Below are positions 27,630 to 35,586 of a stretch of 38,966 bases of DNA, one piece after another. The stretch lies in the NCBI GenBank assembly GCA_025060195.1, contig JANXCQ010000034.1:1-38966 (forward strand), read 5' to 3'. Below the pieces are notes generated by a model. That model saw nothing but the letters and a program-made list of their open reading frames with translations. It was not told where the DNA came from and searched no databases. Every line of letters starts with the position of its first letter. Within the stretch, counting starts at the first letter, position 1. Source of the DNA: Gemmatales bacterium. Lineage in GTDB: Bacteria; Planctomycetota; Planctomycetia; Gemmatales; HRBIN36. A program made the translations under genes and the position numbers.

Positions 27630-29249
27630 ATGGCTGAAGAAATTTTCCAACCGTCTGAAGAAAAGTCCGCCGCTGAGTCTCGTGAGCGCGAAACTGGCCC
27701 AGAACCACAAATTGCGTCCTCGGAGAGTCCGGGGGCCTCCGCGGAATCCCCGCGTTGGCCGGTTCGGCAAATCGCTGTAGGTGTGGGGATGGTACTTGCG
27801 TTAGCCTTGGCGGGCATCCTGATTTGGCAGTTGTATTTCCCTTCGCCGAGTCAGCGGTTACGAGATGGCGAGGCACGCTTCCGCGCGGGCCAGGCAGCGC
27901 GACAGCAACGTCACTGGGATAGGGCCATGAGCCGATTCACCGCGGCTGTGAGTGCCGCCGAGGAGGTGATTCGACGGTTGGAGCAAAATCGCTTACCGAA
28001 CGCTTCGCCCACAGCGGAGGAAGAATACTGGCTCGGTCAGGCGTATTGGCTACGCGCCCGCGCGCTGTTCGGACGCACTGCTGCGCAAATCGAACAGGAG
28101 GCCGCACAACAGCAATCGAGTCCGCCAACCGCCCTTCCAGGACCTGATACACCCGAGGTGTTGGAACTCTTCATGATTACCGACGCCGAAACTCGTCGTG
28201 AAGCTCTCAACAGCTTATATCGCGCGAGCCGGTACCTGGCCGGGAATCTAGCAGTGCAGCGGGAGGCCTTGAAGCACCGCATGAACGAGTCGTTCGAGAA
28301 TTGGAATTGGCGTCATTTGTATCAGTTAGCCCAGAACATTGAGCAACTAAATCCAGAAGACGACCTACAGTTGCAAGCCCGCGCTTACTATGCGTTGGCC
28401 CTCTACCACTATCACCAGCCGGAGTTCTCGACAGCGAACGACGCTGGGAAGCCCCGCGCTGCAGAGCGAAAAGAGCGCTCGGCTATGAAGCAAGCCGAGC
28501 AATATCTCGAAAAGCTCGCCAGCGTCGAAAAGCCGCTTCGATTCCGCGCAGTTTATTTGCGGGCTCAGGTTTGGCATTGGTTGGCGGAGCCACGGTATCA
28601 GAAACCGCTACCGAATCCCCACGAAATCAAGACGTACCGCCAGCGTTTGGAGCAAGCGTTGTTCGACCCGGAACATGGTTTGCCGGGAGCGCTGGGGCAA
28701 CAAGCGCAGCAACAATTCGAAACGCTTTCTCCTATGGACATGGAAGGTTTGTTCGGCTTGTACAGATTGGCCCTCGAACTATTGGGCAGGAGCGCCGGCA
28801 CAACTGCTGAAACCTCCCAACTGTCGAAACAGCGTCTCGTCGAATCCGCATTGGCTTTGCTCAAACGAGCGGGGGACTTGCCTGAAGCGAAAGGCTCAGC
28901 GGCGTGGCGCGCCATCCGCGAAACCGCGCAATTGTTTCGCGCCCTGCGTGCTGAAAGAGACAAACCCTGGTGGCAGGATGCCGTGTTGCAATTCGAGGAG
29001 TGTTCCGAAAAAATCGCCACTCGATTCCCCCAAACGATGGAGCCGGAGCTTTGCGCTGATCTAGCCGATTTGCTCGTCGCTGTCGCTAGTGCCACTGACA
29101 AGAAGAACACCAAGCAGCTTCAAGCGTGCAAGCGCCGCGGCAAGGATTGGGTATCCCGTGCCCGCCAAGCTTTGGACAAGGTGTCGCCCAACGAAGAATT
29201 GAAAACGCGTTTGGTTCGATTAGAACGCGCCCTGAACCAGCTTCCATAA
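27630..29249 (+). CDS. Membrane-anchored helical repeat protein of unknown function
   Basis: 539 residues from ATG 27630. The first 45 residues are acidic, Ser/Pro/Glu-rich and probably cytoplasmic. One transmembrane helix follows (about 49-71, IAVGVGMVLALALAGILIWQLYF). The remainder is probably outside the membrane and consists of amphipathic helices rich in Ala, Arg, Gln and Glu; pieces such as LRDGEARFRAGQAARQQRHWDRAMSRFTAA resemble tetratricopeptide repeats. GAGGT at 27620-27624 precedes the ATG; a GTG at 27618 is the longer alternative. It is divergent from ispH with a gap of 124 bases and convergent with the thioredoxin-like lipoprotein gene. No specific family recognised; a scaffold role is a guess. 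Confidence 0.75.
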   Translation: MAEEIFQPSEEKSAAESRERETGPEPQIASSESPGASAESPRWPVRQIAVGVGMVLALALAGILIWQLYFPSPSQRLRDGEARFRAGQAARQQRHWDRAMSRFTAAVSAAEEVIRRLEQNRLPNASPTAEEEYWLGQAYWLRARALFGRTAAQIEQEAAQQQSSPPTALPGPDTPEVLELFMITDAETRREALNSLYRASRYLAGNLAVQREALKHRMNESFENWNWRHLYQLAQNIEQLNPEDDLQLQARAYYALALYHYHQPEFSTANDAGKPRAAERKERSAMKQAEQYLEKLASVEKPLRFRAVYLRAQVWHWLAEPRYQKPLPNPHEIKTYRQRLEQALFDPEHGLPGALGQQAQQQFETLSPMDMEGLFGLYRLALELLGRSAGTTAETSQLSKQRLVESALALLKRAGDLPEAKGSAAWRAIRETAQLFRALRAERDKPWWQDAVLQFEECSEKIATRFPQTMEPELCADLADLLVAVASATDKKNTKQLQACKRRGKDWVSRARQALDKVSPNEELKTRLVRLERALNQLP

Positions 29250-29277
29250 ATGTTTCCGCTTTAGGCCGTTGCAAAAA

Positions 29278-29294
29278 CCCTTGGTTACTAAGGG
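29278..29294. terminator. Probable bidirectional terminator
   Basis: CCCTT (29278-29282) pairs with AAGGG (29290-29294) over a 7-base loop. It is preceded by five A and followed by CGG and four T, so it could work for both convergent genes. The stem is short. Confidence 0.4.
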
Positions 29295-30402
29295 CGGTTT
29301 TCCTTACGTAGCGACGGACGCCAGGATGAATCGGACTTCTTCCATCCGTATTGCAGGCTGATAACGGCCTCGTGAACACGGGAACCGCGGCGATAACGAA
29401 TGGAGAGTTCTCCTTGCTGCGGAGCAATGTGCAGCGCATGCATACAATCAGCCTGAGAGCGAATGGGCGTGTTGCCGATCGTGATAAGCACGTCTCCGCT
29501 CTGTAAGCCCGCGCGGTGCGCAGGAGTATTGGGTAGCACGCGCCGGACGTGGTTACCCTCGTGAATGTCCAGCACTAGGCCGATGTTTTCCGGCAGGGGA
29601 TACACCCAAAGCATTTCTGTTCGAAATGTACCCTGACGGCGTGCCTCCTTGCGCAAACCTTCGTAAACCTGGTGGCAATGCAGACAACCCTTACCTTTTA
29701 CCGGGAAGGCTTTTTCTACGGGCAAAGGTGAACGGGCGGCAGGGCGTTTATCTTTTTCGCCCTGGTGATGGCTTCCAGTACCAGGCCCATCGTGTACTTA
29801 AGACCGGAGAGAGACATCCTGCCCTCGGCATCGTCAGAGTCGCGACCGCCGTAGCGGCTATAGATGTGTTCGTGAGCATTGAGGAAGAGAGCCGCCCATG
29901 TCAGGTCGTAATCAAACTGAAACAGGCCGATGTCCACGCCATTCATTTGCACAATTCGGAGGCAGACGAATTGCTGCATCAGTTCCAAGAGTTCGCGGTC
30001 AGCAGGACGAACCACCTGTTCGTCAAAAGCGTTGCAGTCCGCTCACCGCTCTCAGCGAAAGACGACGAAAATGGGCTTGCCTGTTTGTTGGGCCACAAGG
30101 CGGGCTTGAGTGTAGTCGTTCAGCCAGGTGAACGAGGGTTCACCGGTATTTGGTTTATTTTTCCTTGGTTTGGCAGGCTTCCGCCCAGGTTTGTCGGCCG
30201 GTTTCGTAGCAGTCTGCGAGCGGAGGTCTGCCTCACTCAAGCGGGTTGCCTCAGGGCGAGTCGGTGAAGGTAACGAAACTGGCGAGTTCGACAAATCCTG
30301 TGCTACCGAAGGGACACTTGAATGGTGCGGTTGACCGCAACCCATTATCAGCATCAGCGAAAGCGCGAAGAACCCGTATTTTCGGCTAGCGTTGGGAATC
30401 AT
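29288..30402 (-). CDS. Thioredoxin-like lipoprotein with CxxCH and PDZ; two in-frame TGA codons (candidate selenoprotein) and one frame break
   Basis: Start ATG 30402 gives MIPNASRKYG and a lipoprotein signal ending LMLIMGC, so the protein is likely lipid-anchored outside the cytoplasm. A Pro/Lys-rich linker follows, then a thioredoxin-like segment (FTWLNDYTQARLVAQQ, KPIFVVFR). The frame then meets TGA 30052-30054, Glu, Arg and TGA 30043-30045, and continues A-D-C-N-A-F-D-E-Q-V-V to 29716 with no other stop. From memory, planctomycete relatives have FRC.PC..C here, so the TGAs fall at Cys positions 117 and 120. A hairpin suited to selenocysteine insertion follows. Later a run of five A (29753-29757) breaks the frame; with six A the text reads on (KDKRPAARSPLPVEKAFPVK) into a CLHCH heme-like motif and a C-terminal PDZ domain (TPAHRAGLQSGDVLITIG). 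A pseudogene is the alternative. Confidence 0.7.
30006..30024 (-). promoter_or_regulatory. Candidate bacterial SECIS hairpin
   Basis: In the mRNA sense GACGAAC (30024-30018) pairs perfectly with GUUCGUC (30012-30006) around the loop AGGUG. The loop begins 25 bases after the second in-frame UGA and 34 after the first; bacterial SECIS elements usually have their apical loop about 16-37 bases after the UGA with a G early in the loop. The second position of this loop is G, and GGU also occurs in the E. coli fdhF loop. Confidence 0.55.
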
Positions 30403-30622
30403 GATTCCGAGCCCTTCTGATCCCGTGGCATAAGGACGCACAGTTCGATATTTTAGACACGTCAATCCGACATACGTTTCGCGGTCGGGAGAGATTCTGG
30501 CCAGAGGCAGGGCGACCCTATACAGTAACGGCCAATTGCTACGCCCGTTGGCGTGTTACCGGATCCTCTCGATCAGACCAAAACTTGTCCTTGGCTTGAA
30601 GCTGCCAGACTAACCGAAACAA

Positions 30623-30650
30623 TTGACCCCGAATATCGACTAACTAAACT
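30623..30650 (+). promoter_or_regulatory. Weak sigma-70-like promoter candidate before nuoH
   Basis: TTGACC (30623-30628), 16 bases, TAAACT (30645-30650), about 100 bases before the nuoH start. Five of six and four of six consensus matches; planctomycete promoters are poorly known, so this is tentative. The rest of 30403-30753 shows nothing else I can name. Confidence 0.25.
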
Positions 30651-30753
30651 TTCGAGGGCATATGCCTTCAGGCCAAAGCGGACACAGAAAGTGGCGTCCC
30701 CAGAATAACAGGGCTGCACACCAATTCAGGCATCGGACACTGGGAAGGAAGCC

Positions 30754-31851
30754 GTGAGCATCCAATTGATCATCCTACTGATAGCCGCGATTGTCCTGGT
30801 GACTTTCGTCGCGCTGTCGGCGATATTCTTCATTTGGCTGGAACGGAAGGTCGCGGGACGGATTCAGGACCGTTTGGGACCGACACGCACTGGCGGCAAG
30901 TTCGGATGGCTCCAAACTGTAGCGGACGGGATCAAACTACTGGCCAAGGAAGACATTATTCCTGCCAACGCGGATCAGTTTCTATTCCGCCTCGGGCCCT
31001 ATCTGGCATTCACGGGGTCGTTTTTAGCGTATTTGGCCTTACCGTTCAGCCGGGATGTCGTGGCTCTGCAAATGAACATCGCGCTGTTTTTCATGCTGGC
31101 GGTGATGGCCACCGAAGTGTTTGGCGTGATCCTGGCCGGGTACGGTTCCGGCAGCAAGTGGGCATTGTTCGGCGGCATGCGGGAGGCCGCACAAGTGGTT
31201 AGTTACGAGGTGCCGATGGCCCTGTGCGTGCTCATCCCCGTGCTCACGGCAGGCACCTTGAATCTCAACGTCATTTCGCAACAGCAGGCAGGACTATTTT
31301 GGAACTGGTACATCTTCCACGATCCGTTTACGTTTCTGGCGTTCTGGACGTATTTCACCTGCGCAACCGCCAGCTGCAAGCGGGCTCCCTTCGACTTGGC
31401 CGAGGCCGAAAGCGAATTGGTCGCCGGTTTTCATACGGAATATAGCGGCCTGCGGTGGTCGTTTTTCTTCATGGCCGAGTATGGCTCGATGTTTGCGGTG
31501 AGTGGCATCGCCACCATGTTGTTCCTGGGGGGCTGGCATACCGGTGTGATTCCTGCCACGATCAGCGAGTGGATCTACGAAAACCTCTGGCCTGTGTATG
31601 TCGTAGTTAGCGTGCTGGTATTTATCACCAAATGCTGGATCCTGGTGTTCATCATGATGTGGGTGCGCTGGACGTTACCGCGGTTGCGGATCGACCAGGT
31701 GATGACCACGTGTTTGAAGTACCTGCTCCCCATCGCCTGCGTGTTGCTCTTAGGAGCGAGCGTACTGCCCCTGGTTTGGCACACTGTGTTTCCTGGGTGG
31801 GTGAAGCTGCCGTTCCGCAACCCGCCGGCTTATCCTGCCGCACCACGCTAA
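30754..31851 (+). CDS. nuoH: NADH-quinone oxidoreductase subunit H
   Basis: 365 residues, GTG start preceded by GGAAGGAAG. NuoH forms the quinone-site entrance between the peripheral and membrane arms of complex I. Signatures: WLERKVAGRIQDRLGPTR (29-46), DGIKLLAKEDIIP (58-70), GYGSGSKWALFGGMREAAQ, and CKRAPFDLAEAESELVAGFH with the conserved acidic cluster facing the quinone channel. About eight transmembrane helices. It is the first gene of the nuo run in this window. The subunit that normally follows, nuoI, is not present next to it. Confidence 0.97.
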   Translation: MSIQLIILLIAAIVLVTFVALSAIFFIWLERKVAGRIQDRLGPTRTGGKFGWLQTVADGIKLLAKEDIIPANADQFLFRLGPYLAFTGSFLAYLALPFSRDVVALQMNIALFFMLAVMATEVFGVILAGYGSGSKWALFGGMREAAQVVSYEVPMALCVLIPVLTAGTLNLNVISQQQAGLFWNWYIFHDPFTFLAFWTYFTCATASCKRAPFDLAEAESELVAGFHTEYSGLRWSFFFMAEYGSMFAVSGIATMLFLGGWHTGVIPATISEWIYENLWPVYVVVSVLVFITKCWILVFIMMWVRWTLPRLRIDQVMTTCLKYLLPIACVLLLGASVLPLVWHTVFPGWVKLPFRNPPAYPAAPR

Positions 31852-31921
31852 ACCGAGGGTCGTGGATTACTGCCATGCCGGGCAGCAACCTTTACCAACC
31901 TCTTCCCAGGGCCTGGACGCC

Positions 31922-32575
31922 ATGAGCGTAGGCGACATTCTATTCTGGATCGTGGGCCTGATGACCGCGCTCTGTGCGGTCATGGTGGTGGTAACGCAAC
32001 ATATTGTGCGCTGCGCTATCTGGCTGCTGTTTACTTTAGCCGGCACGGCGGGATTATTCTTTTTGCTGGGACTGGATTTCCTCGGGGCCACACAACTGTT
32101 TGTTTACGTCGGCGGCACATTAGTCCTGGTTATATTCGGGGTGATGCTCACAGCGACCGGGCCGTTTCTCCAGCTCCGCGCCGGCGCAGGAGAATGGGCG
32201 ATTGCCATTATCGTAGGGTTGTTACTTTACGGCCTGATCGCGCTAAGTTGGCTCTTCGCTGATTGGTCGAAGCTGCCGGAGTCCGCACTGCCAGACGATC
32301 CTCGTCAGATGTACCATACGGAACAACTGGGGCGAGCCTTGCTCGGCGATACGTCTGTCCAACCCGCATCGGAGTTAGCCGGCGTTCCTGGAAGCCTAGG
32401 AGCGGCCGACAAAGCCAGCGGCAAATTACAAGAACCCCCGAAGCGGCAAGCGTCGGCCTTTTTACTGCCGTTTGAAATCGTTTCGGTGCATTTGCTGGTC
32501 GTGCTCATTGGGGCGGCATACCTGGCACGGGCGAAACGGAAGCGAGTCGTAGTGGCCCCACGGGAATCGCTCTAG
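31922..32575 (+). CDS. nuoJ: NADH-quinone oxidoreductase subunit J
   Basis: 217 residues from ATG 31922 (MSVGDILFWIVGLMTALCAV), the usual NuoJ N-terminus; a GTG at 31862 would add 20 hydrophilic residues and is less likely. Five transmembrane helices are expected; the conserved helix-3 region LFLLGLDFLGATQLFVYVGG is visible in parts (GLDFLGATQLFVYVGG). An extra hydrophilic loop (about 117-181, WSKLPESALPDD to PPKRQASAF) lies between the last two helices. It is part of the complex I membrane arm. It follows nuoH after 70 bases, where nuoI would normally be, and precedes nuoK. Confidence 0.94.
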   Translation: MSVGDILFWIVGLMTALCAVMVVVTQHIVRCAIWLLFTLAGTAGLFFLLGLDFLGATQLFVYVGGTLVLVIFGVMLTATGPFLQLRAGAGEWAIAIIVGLLLYGLIALSWLFADWSKLPESALPDDPRQMYHTEQLGRALLGDTSVQPASELAGVPGSLGAADKASGKLQEPPKRQASAFLLPFEIVSVHLLVVLIGAAYLARAKRKRVVVAPRESL

Positions 32576-32597
32576 AGAGGGCATGACGCAGGACGTG

Positions 32598-32603
32598 AAG
32601 GAG
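32598..32603 (+). promoter_or_regulatory. Ribosome binding site deciding the nuoK start
   Basis: AAGGAG followed by 6 bases and ATG 32610; favours this ATG over the in-frame ATG at 32583. Confidence 0.6.
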
Positions 32604-32609
32604 CCATTC

Positions 32610-32924
32610 ATGAACAACGTCGGCTTGACGCAATATCTGCTGATCGGGGCAGTGCTTTTTGTCAGTGGTGTGGTGTGCATGGCGATCAAACGGAACGCCA
32701 TTGGTGTGTTGATGGGCGTGGAACTGGTGCTCAACGGGGCGACAGTCAATTTCGCGGCTTTCGCCCGCTTCCACGATGCCTTCCGTGTCGAGGGGCAGAT
32801 CTTTGCATTGTTCACCATTGTGTTGGCGGCTGCGGAAGCGGCCATTGCGCTGGCCATCGTGCTCAACTTTTACAACAACTATCTCACCGTGGATGTGGAC
32901 TCGGCAGAAGAACTGAGAGGATAG
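32610..32924 (+). CDS. nuoK: NADH-quinone oxidoreductase subunit K
   Basis: 104 residues from ATG 32610, typical NuoK size. Three transmembrane helices. The family core is clear: GVVCMAIKRNAIGVLMGVEL holds the conserved Glu of helix 2 (GVELVLNGATVNF), and helix 3 carries AAAEAAIALAIVLNFYN with the second conserved Glu. Both acidic residues belong to the proton-transfer axis of complex I. It follows nuoJ by a few dozen bases and its stop lies only 6 bases before nuoL, so the genes are translated as a tight operon. Confidence 0.95.
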   Translation: MNNVGLTQYLLIGAVLFVSGVVCMAIKRNAIGVLMGVELVLNGATVNFAAFARFHDAFRVEGQIFALFTIVLAAAEAAIALAIVLNFYNNYLTVDVDSAEELRG

Positions 32925-32930
32925 TCGGCT

Positions 32931-35495
32931 ATGCTGGAAAATCCAGGCTGGCTTTTCGTCGGAGCGACACTGCTGCCGCTCGTTTCGTTCTTGCTGCTAC
33001 TTATCGGCGGCAGACACTGGGGCCGAGCGGCGGGTTGGATCGCTACCGCAGCCATTGGCGCTGCCTTTGTTCTAAGCCTCATCGGGGCTACGCTATATTT
33101 GCCCTATAGCGGTTGGTTCGCCCATCATCACCATGGCCATCACCACTCGGCCGGGCACGAGAAGCACGAGCAACATGCTGGCCCAGCACAAAAAGCCGGT
33201 CATGAACACGACCATGAGCACGTTACCCTGGCTCAACGCGAGCCGGGAGTTCCTCCTTGGCAAGGAGGACTGATCTGGGCAAAGGTAAGCACCGGCGAAC
33301 CCGGCCAAGCAACCGGGCTGCGCCTGGGTTTCTACGTGGACGGTTTGACCGTGGCTATGTTCGTAATGATCACGTTAGTGGCCACGCTGATTCATATTTT
33401 TTCCACCGGTTATATGGCTGAAGAGTTACAGGATGAGGTGCATGATCATCAGGCCCACGTCGTTCGTGCGGGGCGCTATCCGCGATTCTTTACCTATATG
33501 TCGCTCTTCTGCTTCTCCATGCTCAATCTGGTGCTGGCTGACAACCTGTTCCAGATTTTCATCAGTTGGGAACTCGTAGGCATTTGCTCGTATTTACTGA
33601 TCGGTTACTACTACGAAAGACGCTCGGCCTCGAATGCCGCGAACAAGGCGTTCATCACCAACCGCGTGGGCGATGCCGGGTTCATCATCGGTGCTGCGAT
33701 ACTTTGGACCTACTGCGGGACACTGACGCTTCCCGACACCGTGCGCGAACAGAGAAACGCTAAGGGGGAAGTAGTCCGCGTGGTCGAGCCAGGTTTGTTC
33801 AGCCGACTGCGTATGCCGGCCACTGATTCTCACGGCACACCACTACCAGCTCAGCTGGACGAATATATCGGCAACTTTGCCCGTGTCGAGCCGATATCTG
33901 AACGTAGTTCAGGCGACGCTGCTACCCGTTACCGATTCTCGTCGAGCGGTCCCTATGTGTTACTGTTTACTGCAGATCATTTCCATGGCGAAGACTTGGT
34001 ACTCGACGACGGAATCTCCGCGAGCACGTCGCCGTCGGCCACCGGACTCAGCGTCATGCCTTACTGGGCCCTGGTGCTAGCCGGAATAGGCGTGTTCTTA
34101 GGCTGCGTTGGGAAATCGGCACAATTTCCCCTACATGTTTGGCTGCCCGATGCGATGGAAGGGCCGACCCCCGTTAGTGCTCTAATCCATGCTGCTACCA
34201 TGGTCGCCGCAGGCGTCTATCTGGTTGGCCGCGCTTTTCCGATGTTCACGTCAGAGGTTTTGCTAGTCATCGCTTATGTGGGGGCCATCACGCTATTCGT
34301 AGCGGCCACTATCGCGCTGGTGCAGACCGACATCAAAAAGGTGTTAGCTTATTCGACCGTAAGCCAACTAGGTTTCATGATGCTGGCGCTAGGCGTTGGC
34401 GGGTGGATTGCCGGTTTGTTCCACCTGCTGACCCATGCTTTCTTCAAGGCGCTCCTCTTCCTCGGCTCGGGCAGTGTGATCCACGGCTGTCATCACGAGC
34501 AGGACATGATGAAAATGGGCGGGCTCTATGACAAGATGAAAATCACCGCACTGACCATGCTTGTGGGGGTGTTGGCCATCGCGGGTGCCCCGTTGTTCAG
34601 CGGCTGGTACAGCAAAGACGCGATCATGGTGAGCGCCCTGTCGTTCGTGGTGCATTATCCGCAGCATATGCTGCTTTTCTTATTACCGCTGATCACGGTG
34701 GCCATGACCGCGTTTTACATGTTCCGCCTATGGTATTTGACGTTTACGGGCGAACCTCGCGATGAGCACGTGTACGAACACGCCCATGAGTCGCCTGCAG
34801 TGATGACCGTGCCGCTGATCGTGCTGGCATTTTTCAGCGTCACCGTAGCCTGGGGCTGGCCGCCTTGGGATGCGCACGCCAGTGCCCTGGAACATTATCT
34901 TGACCACGAAATGCCGATTTACCTCCATCCCGATCCCGACAATCGCCAAGTGGACAAGTTCTTGGCCCCGGTGCGCAAATATGCCGAGCAACCCGAAGCC
35001 TTCCCCAACGTCCAACTACCCGAACCTCATGCCTTAGCCGGGCTACTGGCGCTGCTCTCTGCGGGCATCGGTTTCCTCCTGGCCACAACCGTCTATTACT
35101 GGGGTTACCTTGACCCCGAAGGGACGCGCCAGCAATTTGCTAGTGTCTATGACTTTCTTTGGGAGAAGTGGCACTTTGACGAACTTTATCGCTGGATAGC
35201 CGTGCGGCCTGCGCTGGTTCTGGCACGGGTCTGCCGATGGTTCGACCTGAACGTGATAGACGGACTGGTGGATGGCAGCGCTCGCGCTACAGTCCGCGTA
35301 TCGCAATGGGACGGCAAATTCGACCTCGGCATCATTGACGGGCTGGTGAACCTCACCGCCGACGTCATCTACGCCGTTGGGGCTTGGCTCCGCAACGTGC
35401 AAACGGGATTTCTCCGCAATTATGTCCTATTCCTCGCCCTGGCCGCGGTCGGCATCTTCGCCCTCGTCTCGTATATTCTCGCCCTGGTCGGATAA
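32931..35495 (+). CDS. nuoL: NADH-quinone oxidoreductase subunit L, with histidine-rich and second insertion
   Basis: 854 residues; NuoL is usually 600-650. It is the distal antiporter-like proton-pumping subunit. Family signatures: GFYVDGLTVAMFVMI, FSMLNLVLADNLFQIFISWELVGICSYLLIG, KSAQFPLHVWLPDAMEGPTPVSALIHAATMVAAGVYL, and DIKKVLAYSTVSQLGFMM. Two insertions stand out. Residues 65-97 contain 14 histidines (HHHHGHHH, then HEHDHEH) in a loop after the first helix pair, on the likely outer side. Residues about 262-373 (NAKGEVVRVVEPGLFSRLR onward) form a hydrophilic block before the next helix. A C-terminal amphipathic region and last helix are present. Stop is 91 bases before nuoM. Confidence 0.95.
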   Translation: MLENPGWLFVGATLLPLVSFLLLLIGGRHWGRAAGWIATAAIGAAFVLSLIGATLYLPYSGWFAHHHHGHHHSAGHEKHEQHAGPAQKAGHEHDHEHVTLAQREPGVPPWQGGLIWAKVSTGEPGQATGLRLGFYVDGLTVAMFVMITLVATLIHIFSTGYMAEELQDEVHDHQAHVVRAGRYPRFFTYMSLFCFSMLNLVLADNLFQIFISWELVGICSYLLIGYYYERRSASNAANKAFITNRVGDAGFIIGAAILWTYCGTLTLPDTVREQRNAKGEVVRVVEPGLFSRLRMPATDSHGTPLPAQLDEYIGNFARVEPISERSSGDAATRYRFSSSGPYVLLFTADHFHGEDLVLDDGISASTSPSATGLSVMPYWALVLAGIGVFLGCVGKSAQFPLHVWLPDAMEGPTPVSALIHAATMVAAGVYLVGRAFPMFTSEVLLVIAYVGAITLFVAATIALVQTDIKKVLAYSTVSQLGFMMLALGVGGWIAGLFHLLTHAFFKALLFLGSGSVIHGCHHEQDMMKMGGLYDKMKITALTMLVGVLAIAGAPLFSGWYSKDAIMVSALSFVVHYPQHMLLFLLPLITVAMTAFYMFRLWYLTFTGEPRDEHVYEHAHESPAVMTVPLIVLAFFSVTVAWGWPPWDAHASALEHYLDHEMPIYLHPDPDNRQVDKFLAPVRKYAEQPEAFPNVQLPEPHALAGLLALLSAGIGFLLATTVYYWGYLDPEGTRQQFASVYDFLWEKWHFDELYRWIAVRPALVLARVCRWFDLNVIDGLVDGSARATVRVSQWDGKFDLGIIDGLVNLTADVIYAVGAWLRNVQTGFLRNYVLFLALAAVGIFALVSYILALVG

Positions 35496-35586
35496 CCTGG
35501 ACCTCCCTGAGGGAGCTAACACTGACACAACCGATCACGCACTGAAGTCAATGGGGAAACTGAACCGGAGCTAAGGAAAGGAAGCT

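Noticed and set aside
28598..29113. 171-codon minus ORF
   Set aside because: Antisense to the 27630-29249 gene; Ser/Ala/Cys-rich shadow translation.
29626..30267. 213-codon plus-strand ORF
   Set aside because: It is antisense to the lipoprotein/thioredoxin-like gene, whose minus-strand text has a lipobox, CxxCH and PDZ; the plus-strand translation resembles nothing.
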